Shown here: piece by piece, positions 1 through 7,300 of the stretch | Layout of the letters: every line of letters starts with the position of its first letter | How positions within the stretch are numbered: position 1 is the stretch's first letter | Origin: Thermoplasmata archaeon | Lineage (GTDB): Archaea; Thermoplasmatota; Thermoplasmata; UBA184 | Reading direction: 5' to 3' | Assembly (NCBI GenBank): GCA_021826525.1 | Contig: JAKAZU010000013.1 | Span: forward strand, 1-25,088 | Length of the DNA: 25,088 bases | Position numbers and translations under genes: made by a program | Notes under the pieces: generated by a model | Seen by the model: the letters and a program-made list of their open reading frames with translations, nothing else | Told to the model about the DNA's origin: nothing | Database searches by the model: none

Positions 1-199
1 GAAAATGGATTCCGTAGTAATCGCGGGTCAACATCCCGCGGTGAATGTGCCCCTGCTCTTTGCACACACCGCCCGTCAAGTCATCCGAGTTGGGTCGGAG
101 TGAGGGTGGCTCATTTGGGTCGCTCGAACTTCGGTTCAGCAAGGGGGACTAAGTCGTAACAAGGTATCTGTAGGGGAACCTGCAGATGGATCACCTCCT
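1..199 (+). rRNA. rrs: 16S ribosomal RNA, 3' end (partial)
   Basis: This is the last ~200 nt of an archaeal small-subunit rRNA; the 5' part lies before the window. Visible landmarks are the conserved TTGCACACACCGCCCGTC stretch (about 59-76), the AAGTCGTAACAAGG segment (about 150-163), the helix 45 hairpin (about 166-187) and the terminal GGATCACCTCCT carrying the anti-Shine-Dalgarno core at 188-199. The 3' end is set at the final T of CCTCCT; one or two more bases could belong to it. No 23S or spacer tRNA follows: the next gene is ribB. Several genes inside operons here have GGAGG-like sites matching this anti-SD, while others look leaderless. Confidence 0.97.
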
Positions 200-206
200 A
201 ACGAGC

Positions 207-235
207 GCCCTCCTTGGAGGGCCTCTCGACAGAGG
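207..235 (+). other. Tandem hairpins in the 16S trailer
   Basis: Two short inverted repeats follow the 16S 3' end directly. The first is GCCCTC-CTTG-GAGGGC (207-222) and the second CCTCT-CGAC-AGAGG (222-235). In RNA they would form two adjacent stem-loops. No clear T-run follows, so they are more plausibly rRNA processing or trailer structures than a classical archaeal U-tract terminator. The 5' half of the usual 16S processing stem is outside the window, so pairing with it cannot be tested. Confidence 0.5.
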
Positions 236-310
236 TCGCAGCCGAGCCATGACGCGGTTCCGTCTCTTCCCGACCCATCGGCCATCAACCCATATTTGGT
301 TAGTTACGCA

Positions 311-320
311 TTACTTATTA
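311..320 (+). promoter_or_regulatory. TATA box for the ribBLCH operon
   Basis: TTACTTATTA is an AT-rich archaeal TATA-like element in otherwise GC-rich sequence. The CTTATTA core is centred about 29 nt upstream of the ATG at 346, so a transcript starting at the usual distance would begin at or next to that ATG (leaderless). This supports choosing 346 over the in-frame GTG at 322, which lies immediately next to the box. Confidence 0.55.
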
Positions 321-345
321 GGTGGGCATTCTCCTTGCCCGCGCG

Positions 346-1071
346 ATGCTAGCGGACCACCCAATTCGGCCGATTCCCGACGAGATCGAGCGCGCTGCGG
401 AGGCCCTCGATTCGGGCGAACCGGTGCTGATCTTCGACGCGCCGGATCGCGAGGGGGAGACCGACCTCGTCTTCCTCAGCGAGCGGGCGACCCCCGAGCT
501 CGTTCGCCTTCTTCGTCACGACGCGGGGGGCGTGATCTGCACCGCGATCTCGGCCGAGTTGCGCAACGCCGTGGGCCTCCCGTTTGTGCGCGATCTCTTC
601 GAGATATCCCGGCAGGAGTACCCCACGGTGGGGCGGCTCATCGAGAGCCCTCGATACGATCGCCGTAGCTCCTTCGGCATCACGATCAACCACCGTGACA
701 ATTACACCGGCGTCACCGACAACGAACGCGCGCGCACGATCCGCTCGGTCGGCGAGATCGCCGCCCGGATTCGGTCGGTCGACGCGCCCCTCCTCCGAGA
801 GGAATTCGTCGCGACGTTCTCCAGCCCGGGCCACGTCAGCCTCATCTACGCCGCGCCCGGACTCCTCGCCGAGCGAAAGGGACATACGGAACTGGCCGTC
901 TCTCTTACCCGGATGGCCGGTCTGAGCGAGTCGGCGACCGTCTGCGAGATGCTCGGCGACTCGGGCGGCGCGAGGTCCCCCCAGGCCGCGCGGCGGTACG
1001 CCGACGACCACGGGTGGCTCTTCCTGGAAGGACGTTCCATCGTCGAGGCGTGGCGGTCATGGTCCGGGTGA
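346..1071 (+). CDS. ribB: 3,4-dihydroxy-2-butanone 4-phosphate synthase RibB
   Basis: RibB converts ribulose 5-phosphate to 3,4-dihydroxy-2-butanone 4-phosphate plus formate, giving the four-carbon unit for lumazine. The 241-residue product has the family hallmarks: the acidic DREGETDLVF motif near the N-terminus that holds the metal, NHRDNYTGVTDNERA in the middle, and the SPGHVSLIYA and GHTELAVSL segments in the C-terminal half, followed by VCEML. Length is normal for a monofunctional archaeal RibB with no GTP cyclohydrolase II domain. ATG 346 is chosen because the TATA box at 311-320 predicts a transcript start there; an upstream GTG (322) would add eight unconserved residues. It is first in a four-gene flavin operon and its 3' end overlaps ribL. 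Confidence 0.95.
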   Translation: MLADHPIRPIPDEIERAAEALDSGEPVLIFDAPDREGETDLVFLSERATPELVRLLRHDAGGVICTAISAELRNAVGLPFVRDLFEISRQEYPTVGRLIESPRYDRRSSFGITINHRDNYTGVTDNERARTIRSVGEIAARIRSVDAPLLREEFVATFSSPGHVSLIYAAPGLLAERKGHTELAVSLTRMAGLSESATVCEMLGDSGGARSPQAARRYADDHGWLFLEGRSIVEAWRSWSG

Positions 1072-1496
1072 TGGCCACGGGGGTCTTCGACCTCCTCCAC
1101 CCCGGACATGTCTACTTTCTCACCGAATCCCACAAGCTCGGCGACGAGCTCGTGGTGGTCGTGGCGCGCGACCAAACGGTGCGACGGCTGAAGCACGAGC
1201 CCTACGTCCCCGAGCAGATCCGCCGGGAGATGGTCGAGGCGCTCAAACCGGTCGACAAGGCCGTGCTTGGCAGTAAGACCGATATCTATCAGACGGTCGT
1301 GGAACTCAAGCCCGACATCATCACCCTCGGCTACAACCAGGCCTGGAACGAGCAGGAGATCGAGCGCGAGTGCGCCCGACGCGGAGTTCCGGTGAAGGTC
1401 GTCCGCATCGGAGCGCTCCCCCATGACGGGCTCGCGACCCGCAAGATCGTGGAGCGGATCCTGGAACGGAGCGGCCGAAAGGAGGCGAGCGCGTGA
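1059..1496 (+). CDS. ribL: FAD synthase RibL (archaeal cytidylyltransferase-fold)
   Basis: RibL transfers AMP from ATP to FMN to make FAD; in archaea this enzyme is separate from riboflavin kinase. The 145-residue protein has the nucleotidyltransferase signature HPGH at residues 14-17 (context GVFDLLHPGHVYFL) and the family stretches GDELVVVVARD, KPVDKAVLGS and PDIITLGYNQ. The start at 1059 gives MVRVMATG, matching the usual short N-terminal strand; the ATG at 1071 inside the ribB stop would remove part of that strand. The start overlaps ribB by 13 nt and the stop overlaps the ribC GTG, indicating translational coupling. No CTP-dependent riboflavin kinase (RibK) gene is present in the window. 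Confidence 0.92.
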   Translation: MVRVMATGVFDLLHPGHVYFLTESHKLGDELVVVVARDQTVRRLKHEPYVPEQIRREMVEALKPVDKAVLGSKTDIYQTVVELKPDIITLGYNQAWNEQEIERECARRGVPVKVVRIGALPHDGLATRKIVERILERSGRKEASA

Positions 1497-1966
1497 AGCG
1501 GATCGGGATCCTCGACACGACTTTCGCGCGCGTCGACATGGCGGCCGCCGCGGTCCGCGCCCTGAACGAGCGAGGGACCGGCTTCCGGATCTTCCGCCGT
1601 ACCGTGCCCGGGATCAAGGACCTTCCGGTCGCGGCACGTGAGATGTTCCGTCGTGAGGCCGTCGACCTCGTGCTCGCCCTCGGGATGCCCGGCCGCGCGG
1701 AGTACGATCGGACGTGCGCGCACGAGGCATCGCTGGGCCTCATCTGGGCCGGGCTGTTGGAAAGCCGGCCGATCGTGGAGTGCTTCGTCTTCGAGAGCGA
1801 AGCGTCCACCGACCGCGAGCTGGACCGGCTCGCTCGACGACGCGCCGAAGAGCACGCGCTCAACGCCTACGCGATGCTCTTCCGGCCTCAGGACCTCCAC
1901 CGCGCGCGAGGGAGCGGCCTGCGTCAGGGATTCCCCGACGCGGGAGCCGTTCGACCGGTGCGCTAG
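1493..1966 (+). CDS. ribC: Archaeal-type riboflavin synthase RibC
   Basis: This is the archaeal riboflavin synthase, which dismutates two 6,7-dimethyl-8-ribityllumazines to riboflavin. It is related to lumazine synthase and unrelated to bacterial RibE. Its 157 residues show family blocks nearly throughout: GILDTTFARVDMA at the start, RRTVPGIKDLPVAA, LALGMPGRAEYD, CAHEASLGLIWA and the C-terminal GLRQGFPDAGA. The start is a GTG forming a GTGA overlap with the ribL stop, with a strong GGAGG site (1481-1485) about 7 nt upstream. Length fits the family (about 150-160 residues). It is followed after 60 nt by ribH. Confidence 0.96.
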   Translation: MKRIGILDTTFARVDMAAAAVRALNERGTGFRIFRRTVPGIKDLPVAAREMFRREAVDLVLALGMPGRAEYDRTCAHEASLGLIWAGLLESRPIVECFVFESEASTDRELDRLARRRAEEHALNAYAMLFRPQDLHRARGSGLRQGFPDAGAVRPVR

Positions 1967-2026
1967 GCCCCCCGGGCCGGTCCCATGCCACCCCGTCACC
2001 AGAGAACCACACGGAGAAAGAACACC

Positions 2027-2470
2027 ATGAGTCCATCAGCGCAGAAGAAGGGCAGCGGAATCCGGATCGCGATCGCGGCGAGCGAGTACAACTTCGACAT
2101 CACCTACGCGATGCTCGAGCGAGCGAAGGAGGAGGTGGCGTTCCTGGGAGCGACCCTGGGCCCCGTGGTCAAGACGCCCGGGGTCTACGACCTCCCCCTG
2201 GCGGCCAAGGTCCTCCTGGGCCGTTCGGACGTCGACGCGGTCGTCGCGCTCGGCGCGGTCATCGAAGGCGAGACGCAGCACGACGAGATCGTGATGCACC
2301 AGGCCGCACGGAAGCTGGCGGACCTCGCCGTCGACTTCTCGAAACCCGTCGGCCTCGGCGTCACCGGCCCCGGCGAGACCCGTCTGCAAGCCCAGGACCG
2401 GATCGAGAACGCGGCGAACGCCGTGCGCGCGGTCGTGAAGATGATCGGGCGCCTTCGCGAGCTCGGCTAG
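2027..2470 (+). CDS. ribH: 6,7-dimethyl-8-ribityllumazine synthase RibH
   Basis: RibH condenses 5-amino-6-ribitylaminouracil with RibB's four-carbon product to form lumazine, which RibC then converts to riboflavin. The 147-residue protein has the catalytic region GAVIEGETQHDEIVMHQAAR, with the conserved His for proton transfer, and the phosphate-binding GPGETRLQAQDRI segment. PGVYDLPLAAKVLL corresponds to the substrate-pocket loop. ATG 2027 is preceded by GGAGA about 10 nt upstream; an upstream in-frame ATG at 1985 would add 14 basic, unconserved residues. It is last in the operon and its TAG stop overlaps the stop of the facing SCP2-like gene. Confidence 0.95.
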   Translation: MSPSAQKKGSGIRIAIAASEYNFDITYAMLERAKEEVAFLGATLGPVVKTPGVYDLPLAAKVLLGRSDVDAVVALGAVIEGETQHDEIVMHQAARKLADLAVDFSKPVGLGVTGPGETRLQAQDRIENAANAVRAVVKMIGRLRELG

Positions 2471-2823
2471 AGCCCGAAGCGTCCGCGCAGGAACTCGAAG
2501 GCGGTTCGGCCCTTGCGGGTCCGCAGTTCGACCTCGAAGTCCGTGCGGCGCAACCCGGCGCCCCGTCCCTTCCTCAGCGCGGCGAGAAGCCTCTCTTGGG
2601 CCCCTCGGATTACCACATCGGCGGCGGGGTCCACCCCGTCGCGAACGGTCACGGTCCCGCCGGCGCTCACGGAGAGCGTCGCAGCGTCCGACGGGCTCTT
2701 GAGCGCCCAGGATTGGGGCAGGTAGCTGTGCAGGATGGCTCCCGTGAGTCCCTGGAGACGACCCCCGATCTCGGTCGAAAGGTTCGGGGCGATTTGTCGC
2801 AGCGTCTCCGTAAGCTCGCACAT
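2467..2823 (-). CDS. SCP2-like sterol carrier-fold protein
   Basis: The 118-residue product resembles the SCP2 lipid-binding fold: a helical N-terminus, a beta-rich centre, then ADVVIRGAQERLLAAL, which matches the family's 'adv.i.g....ll.l..g' block, and a C-terminal EVELRTRKGRTAFEFL segment. Such small proteins may bind hydrophobic ligands in the cytoplasm, but the ligand cannot be inferred here. ATG 2823 has GGGAG just upstream; a TTG at 2886 is less likely. It is divergent from birA and convergent with ribH, sharing CTAG (2467-2470) as both stop codons. It could instead be an unrelated small alpha/beta protein; the family call rests on pattern only. Confidence 0.6.
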   Translation of the reverse strand: MCELTETLRQIAPNLSTEIGGRLQGLTGAILHSYLPQSWALKSPSDAATLSVSAGGTVTVRDGVDPAADVVIRGAQERLLAALRKGRGAGLRRTDFEVELRTRKGRTAFEFLRGRFGL

Positions 2824-2884
2824 CGCTCCCGCCGACCGCGCTATCGGTGCGGGTAGATGAACCTCGCGTTCTTCCCCCGGCGCC

Positions 2885-2894
2885 AATCATTAAC
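2885..2894. promoter_or_regulatory. Possible TATA element between SCP2-like gene and birA
   Basis: AATCATTAAC is the only AT-rich patch in the 104-bp divergent spacer. Read on + it lies about 38 nt before the birA GTG; read on - (GTTAATGATT) it lies about 62-71 nt before the SCP2-like ATG. It could serve one or both directions with short leaders. The match to a TATA consensus is modest. Confidence 0.3.
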
Positions 2895-2927
2895 GAGCTC
2901 GGTGATGCCGCCGGGCAGGGCGTCCGC

Positions 2928-3665
2928 GTGATCCCGCGGGAATTCTACGAGACGATCGGTTCCACCCAGGACCGGGCGGTCGAGCTCGCCCGTGCCGGCA
3001 CGCTACCGGGCACCCGGGTCGTCGCGCGCCATCAGACGAAGGGACGGGGCCGTCTCGACCACTCCTGGTGGTCACCCGAGGGACGGGGCCTCTACCTCAG
3101 CATCGTGCTGGAGGCCCCCCCTCCGCCCCGCACGCGCCTCGCCCTCGCGATCGGCGAGGAGCTCGGAGGCGAGCTCGAGCGTCGCTTCGGGATCAGCACC
3201 GCATTGAAATGGCCGAACGATCTCCTCGTCGTGCGCGGCGACGCCGTCCGGAAGATCTCTGGGATTCTCATCGATGAAGTCGGGGGCCCCGATCGCCTTT
3301 ACGAGATCGCTGGCATCGGCGTCAACGTCCGGTCGATCGCGCACGACGCGCCCGAGGAATTGCGTGCGCGCGTGACCGCGATCGAAGACCACGTACGGCC
3401 TCCCCCCTCGCTCGAGGAGGTGGAAGCGTGGACCTCGGCGGCGGCGATGCGCGCGGTCGAGGAGCTGAAGGACCCCACGCGCGCTTCCCTCCTTCTCGAT
3501 CGGTGCCGGGATCGCCTGTATGGTCGCGGGCGGGCGGTGACGGTCGATGGAGTCCCGATGGGCCGCATCGATACCCTCGGTGACGAAGGCGAGCTCTGGA
3601 TCGTCCGGGGGCGCGACCGGATAGCGATAAGGGCGGGCGATGTCGACGTCCTGGCGGGTCCATGA
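2928..3665 (+). CDS. birA: Biotin-protein ligase (BirA/BPL, no HTH domain)
   Basis: This ligase activates biotin with ATP and attaches it to the lysine of biotin carrier domains. The 245-residue product shows STQD near the N-terminus, the biotinyl-AMP loop GRGRLDHSWWSPEG followed by GLYLSIVL, the KWPNDLLV motif, the KISGILID strand and a C-terminal SH3-like domain. There is no N-terminal helix-turn-helix, so it should be a pure ligase and not a biotin repressor. GTG 2928 is the first in-frame start adjoining the conserved REFYETIGSTQ block; an ATG at 2847 would add 27 unconserved residues. The stop overlaps the next ATG (ATGA). The obvious substrate is the carrier protein at 6729-7286. Confidence 0.93.
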   Translation: MIPREFYETIGSTQDRAVELARAGTLPGTRVVARHQTKGRGRLDHSWWSPEGRGLYLSIVLEAPPPPRTRLALAIGEELGGELERRFGISTALKWPNDLLVVRGDAVRKISGILIDEVGGPDRLYEIAGIGVNVRSIAHDAPEELRARVTAIEDHVRPPPSLEEVEAWTSAAAMRAVEELKDPTRASLLLDRCRDRLYGRGRAVTVDGVPMGRIDTLGDEGELWIVRGRDRIAIRAGDVDVLAGP

Positions 3666-5209
3666 GCGACGCGTTCGATCGTTGGGAGGTGCTCAAGCGC
3701 GCGACCCGCGAGGGCGGCGGCGCCGAACGGGTGGCGAAGCATCACGCGGCCGGCAAGCTCACCGCCCGCGAGCGGCTCGAGGCGTTCTTCGACTCCGGCA
3801 CGTTCGAGGAGATCGGAGCCTACGTCACGACCCGCGCGACCTCGTTCGGAATGGCCGAGCGGAGGATCCCGGGCGACGGGGTGGTCACCGGCTGGGGCGA
3901 GGTCGACGCACGGCCGGTCTGCGCCTTCGCGCAGGACGCGACCGTCTTCGGCGGAGCGCTCGGCGAGGCCCACGCGGCCAAGATCGTCGCCGTGATGGAA
4001 CTCGCCCGTAAGGCGGGAGTACCGATTGTGGGCCTGAACGACTCGGGAGGCGCCCGAATCCAGGAAGGGGTCGTCAGCCTCGGGGGCTACGGGGAGGTCT
4101 TCTGGCGCAACGTCAGCCTTTCGGGCGTGGTCCCCCAGGTTTCGGCGATCCTGGGCCCGTGCGCGGGCGGGGCGGTCTACTCTCCGGCACTCACCGACTT
4201 CGTGGTGATGGCCCACGGCACTTCGCAGATGTTCATCACCGGCCCGGACGTGGTGAAGGAGGTCACCGGCGAAGAGGTCTCGACCGAGGACCTCGGAGGG
4301 GCGGATGCCCACGCCCGCCAAAGCGGGGTCTCCCATCTCACCGCGGCGAACGACAAGGACGCGCTCGAACTGGTCCGCCGCTTGCTCGGATACCTCCCGC
4401 TGAACAACCTCGAGGAACCTCCCCGAGCCGAGAGCGTCGAGCCGGCCGCGAGCGCGGCCGCCGAGCTGGCGCGCACCGTTCCCGAGGACCCGAACGCACC
4501 GTACGATGTGCGCGAGGTGATCGATCGTGTGCTCGACCCGGGCTCGTTCCTCGAGATCCAGCCCGAGTGGGCGATGAACATCGTGGTCGGCCTCGCCCGG
4601 CTTTCGGGCCGCTCGATCGGGGTGATTGCCAATAATCCGTCGCAACTGGCGGGCACCCTCGATATCAACGCATCGGTGAAGGCCGCGCGCTTCGTCCGCA
4701 CGTGCGACGCGTTCAACGTCCCGCTCCTGACGTTCGTCGACGTGCCGGGCTTCCTGCCGGGAACGGCGCAAGAGCACGGCGGGATCATCCGCCACGGCGC
4801 GAAGCTCCTCTACGCCTACGCCGAGGCGACGGTCCCGATGATGACCGTGATTCTTCGCAAGGCCTACGGAGGCGCCTACGACGTCATGTGCTCGAAGCAC
4901 CTCGGCGGCGACCTCAACTTTGCCTGGCCCGGCGCGGAGATCGCGGTGATGGGGGCGGAAGGAGCCGCGAAGATCCTCTTCCGTCGAAGCGGGGAGGGCA
5001 ACGGAGGCATGTCCGAGGAGGAGCGCGCCCGCCGCATCCGGGATTACCGGACCGAATTCATGAATCCGTTCCTCGCCGCCGAGCGAGGCTACATCGACGA
5101 CGTCATCGATCCCACGACGACGCGCGCGCGCCTCGTCGCCGGGCTCAGGATGCTGTCGTCCAAGCGGGACGATCGCCCTCCGAAGAAGCACGGGAACGGG
5201 CCGCTCTAG
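3662..5209 (+). CDS. Acyl-CoA carboxyltransferase, MmdA/PccB/12S type
   Basis: This protein transfers carboxylate between an acyl-CoA (typically propionyl-/methylmalonyl-CoA) and carboxybiotin. It has 515 residues, the normal family length, with two crotonase-fold halves. The N-half shows GKLTARERLEAFFD, a GDGVVTGWGEV segment, DSGGARIQEG and the oxyanion-loop region GPCAGGAVYSPA. The C-half shows VDVPGFLPGTAQE, GAKLLYAYAEATVP and RKAYGGAYDVM. The match is to the PccB/MmdA group that is part of propionyl-CoA carboxylase, methylmalonyl-CoA decarboxylase or the 12S subunit of transcarboxylase. Sequence reading cannot fix the acyl-CoA. The start overlaps the birA stop by ATGA; the next gene begins 18 nt after its stop. 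Confidence 0.95.
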   Translation: MSDAFDRWEVLKRATREGGGAERVAKHHAAGKLTARERLEAFFDSGTFEEIGAYVTTRATSFGMAERRIPGDGVVTGWGEVDARPVCAFAQDATVFGGALGEAHAAKIVAVMELARKAGVPIVGLNDSGGARIQEGVVSLGGYGEVFWRNVSLSGVVPQVSAILGPCAGGAVYSPALTDFVVMAHGTSQMFITGPDVVKEVTGEEVSTEDLGGADAHARQSGVSHLTAANDKDALELVRRLLGYLPLNNLEEPPRAESVEPAASAAAELARTVPEDPNAPYDVREVIDRVLDPGSFLEIQPEWAMNIVVGLARLSGRSIGVIANNPSQLAGTLDINASVKAARFVRTCDAFNVPLLTFVDVPGFLPGTAQEHGGIIRHGAKLLYAYAEATVPMMTVILRKAYGGAYDVMCSKHLGGDLNFAWPGAEIAVMGAEGAAKILFRRSGEGNGGMSEEERARRIRDYRTEFMNPFLAAERGYIDDVIDPTTTRARLVAGLRMLSSKRDDRPPKKHGNGPL

Positions 5210-5227
5210 CGGCCCTCGGGGCGCACG

Positions 5228-6757
5228 ATGGTCCAGATCACGGACACGGTGTTGCGGGACGGTCACCAGTCGCTGATCGCCACGCGGATGCGAACGCGCG
5301 ACATGCTCCCGGCGGCGGAGCAACTGGACGCGATCGGGTACCGTTCGCTCGAGGTGTGGGGGGGCGCGACGTTCGACGTCTGCCTACGCTTCTTGCGCGA
5401 AGATCCCTGGGAGCGACTCGCCCAACTCAAGCGCGCGATCCCGAACACCCCGCTCCAGATGCTCCTGCGCGGGCAGAACCTCGTCGGCTACCGGCACTAT
5501 TCGGACGACCTCGTGCGCAAGTTCGTCGAGCATTCCGCGCGCACCGGCATCACGATCTTCCGGGTCTTCGACGCGCTCAACGACCCGGAGAACATGCGGG
5601 TCGCCCTGGAGGCGGTACGCCATGCGGGAGGCCGGGCGCAGGGCACGATCTGCTACACGCAGTCTCCGGTGCACACCCTCGAGTCGTTCGTGAACCTCGG
5701 CCGCCGCCTCGCCGAGATGGGGGCGGAAGAGCTCTGCATCAAAGACATGGCCGGGTTCATGCCGCCGTCCGATAGCGGCGCGCTGACGCGCGCGCTCGTC
5801 AAAGAGGTCGGATTGCCCGTCGCGGTGCACACGCACTCGTCCAGCGGGATGTCGACGCTCTCCTGCCTCGCCGCCGCCGAGGCCGGCGCCACGTCGGTGG
5901 ACGGTGCGCTGAGTCCTTTCGCCGGGGGAGCTTCGCAACCTCCGACCGAGACGCTCGTCGCCGCGATGCACGGCACGCCGTACGACCCGCACCTCGACCT
6001 TAACGCGCTCGCCCGGCTGGCGGACTACTTCCGCACTGTGCTCGAGCACTATCGCCCTCTGCTCCAGCTGCGGGCCCTCCAGACCGATCCGGAGATCATC
6101 CTTCATCAGGTCCCGGGGGGGATGCTCTCGAACCTGCTCGCCCAGCTCGAAGAGCAAGGGGCCCTCGCGCGCCTCCCCGAAGTGCTCGCCGAGATCCCAC
6201 GGGTTCGCAAGGACTTGGGCTATCCACCGCTCGTCACGCCGACGAGCCAGATCGTCGGGATCCAGGCGCTGCTCAACGTGCTCGCGGGCGAGCGCTACCG
6301 CACCATCACGCAAGAGGTGCACGATTACTTGCGGGGTCTGTACGGCACGCCGCCCGGCCCTATGGATCCTGCGCTCGTCGCGCGGGTCACGGCCGAGAAG
6401 CCGGCGATTCAGGGCCGGCCCGCCGACCGTATCCCTCCGGAGTTCGAGAAGATGACCGCCGAGGTCCGGGAGTTCCTTCCGAACGCATCCGAGCGCGACG
6501 TGCTCTCCTATGCCCTCTTCCCGTCGGTCTACCGGTCCTATCGGGCGACGATCGACCGCGGCCTCACGGACGACGTGCTCACGAGCGCCGCGCTCGGCAT
6601 CGTCGGCGCGCTGCGAGCTCCGGTCGCGGCGCCCCCTCCACCCCCGGAGCGCGCGGGCGAGGAAGGAGGAACGAGTCCCTGGGCCCACGAGGGACGCGTG
6701 CGGACGCTCGGCCAACGGAGGTGGATGAATGCGGCTCAGCATCGTTCGCGCGGGTAG
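5228..6757 (+). CDS. Pyruvate/oxaloacetate carboxyltransferase subunit (5S/OadA/PycB type)
   Basis: This subunit moves carboxylate between oxaloacetate/pyruvate and carboxybiotin. The 509-residue product has the TIM-barrel metal site: TVLRDGHQSL at the N-terminus, KDMAG near residue 172 (the lysine that is carbamylated in this family) and the HTHSS metal ligands near residue 200. The conserved-carboxylase domain follows (PGGMLSNLLAQLEE to SYALFPSVY). It lacks a fused biotinyl domain; the C-terminal ~40 residues are a proline-rich tail. Equivalents are the 5S subunit of transcarboxylase, OadA and PycB. The carrier gene starts inside its 3' end (29-nt overlap). No biotin carboxylase gene is nearby, so pyruvate carboxylase activity would need one from elsewhere. 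Confidence 0.95.
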   Translation: MVQITDTVLRDGHQSLIATRMRTRDMLPAAEQLDAIGYRSLEVWGGATFDVCLRFLREDPWERLAQLKRAIPNTPLQMLLRGQNLVGYRHYSDDLVRKFVEHSARTGITIFRVFDALNDPENMRVALEAVRHAGGRAQGTICYTQSPVHTLESFVNLGRRLAEMGAEELCIKDMAGFMPPSDSGALTRALVKEVGLPVAVHTHSSSGMSTLSCLAAAEAGATSVDGALSPFAGGASQPPTETLVAAMHGTPYDPHLDLNALARLADYFRTVLEHYRPLLQLRALQTDPEIILHQVPGGMLSNLLAQLEEQGALARLPEVLAEIPRVRKDLGYPPLVTPTSQIVGIQALLNVLAGERYRTITQEVHDYLRGLYGTPPGPMDPALVARVTAEKPAIQGRPADRIPPEFEKMTAEVREFLPNASERDVLSYALFPSVYRSYRATIDRGLTDDVLTSAALGIVGALRAPVAAPPPPPERAGEEGGTSPWAHEGRVRTLGQRRWMNAAQHRSRG

Positions 6758-7286
6758 ATCCGAGACGGTCGACGTCGATCTCGACGCGAAGACCGTACGG
6801 CTCGGCGAGCGGACCTACCCCTTCGAGGTGGTGGAAGCCGGTCCCCTCAAGGTCGAGCTCGAGATCGCGGGTGAAAAAGTCGTGGTCGACGGCTGGCCAC
6901 AGGGATTCGCATCCCCTCCCGGACCGATCGATGTGAACGGCGAGAGGTGGACGGTCGGGGAGGTGCGTCGAGACGGGGGGACCCCGCCCGTCCCGCGGAC
7001 CGCTCCCCGCCCTCGCGCCCACGGCGTTCCTGCTTCCCCGGGAACTCCCGGACTCGGTGACGGTCCCGGCGTGCCTATCGTGCCGCCGATGCCCGGCAAG
7101 GTGATCGAAGTGCGGGTCCAGGAGGGCGACCCGGTCCGAACCGGCCAGGTCCTCGTCGTCGTCGAGGCCATGAAGATGCGCAACGAGGTCACGAGCCCGA
7201 TCGACGGCACGGTCGCGCAGCTCTCGGTCCGCGCGGGCTCGAACGTGCGGGCGAAGGAAGCGATGCTTCGCGTCGTCCCGGGGTGA
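6729..7286 (+). CDS. Biotin carboxyl carrier protein
   Basis: This 185-residue carrier swings carboxybiotin between the two carboxyltransferases encoded upstream. The C-terminal ~70 residues are a biotinyl domain with the EAMKM motif; the lysine to be biotinylated is residue 149. Flanking family patterns are PMPGKVIEVRVQEGD and a terminal VRAKEAML block. Residues 1-75 form a beta-rich domain resembling the subunit-contact region seen in carrier chains of acyl-CoA/pyruvate carboxylases, joined by a Pro/Gly/Arg-rich linker (about 78-116). ATG 6729 has GGAGGTG at 6717-6723, about 5 nt upstream. It ends the operon; the stop is 14 bp from the facing gene's stop. Confidence 0.95.
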   Translation: MRLSIVRAGRSETVDVDLDAKTVRLGERTYPFEVVEAGPLKVELEIAGEKVVVDGWPQGFASPPGPIDVNGERWTVGEVRRDGGTPPVPRTAPRPRAHGVPASPGTPGLGDGPGVPIVPPMPGKVIEVRVQEGDPVRTGQVLVVVEAMKMRNEVTSPIDGTVAQLSVRAGSNVRAKEAMLRVVPG

Positions 7287-7300
7287 GGTCACCGTCAGCA

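Noticed and set aside
207..235. Intrinsic terminator after 16S rRNA.
   Set aside because: The hairpins are clear but no T-run follows, which archaeal intrinsic termination needs.
200..345. FMN riboswitch or other leader control before the flavin operon.
   Set aside because: The space between TATA box and ATG leaves no room for an RNA leader, and no RFN-type sequence blocks are visible.
3299..5323. Long open frame of 674 codons on the - strand across birA and the carboxyltransferase gene.
   Set aside because: It is antisense to two clear genes, has low-complexity Arg/Gly/Asp composition typical of GC-rich shadow frames, and shows no family motif.
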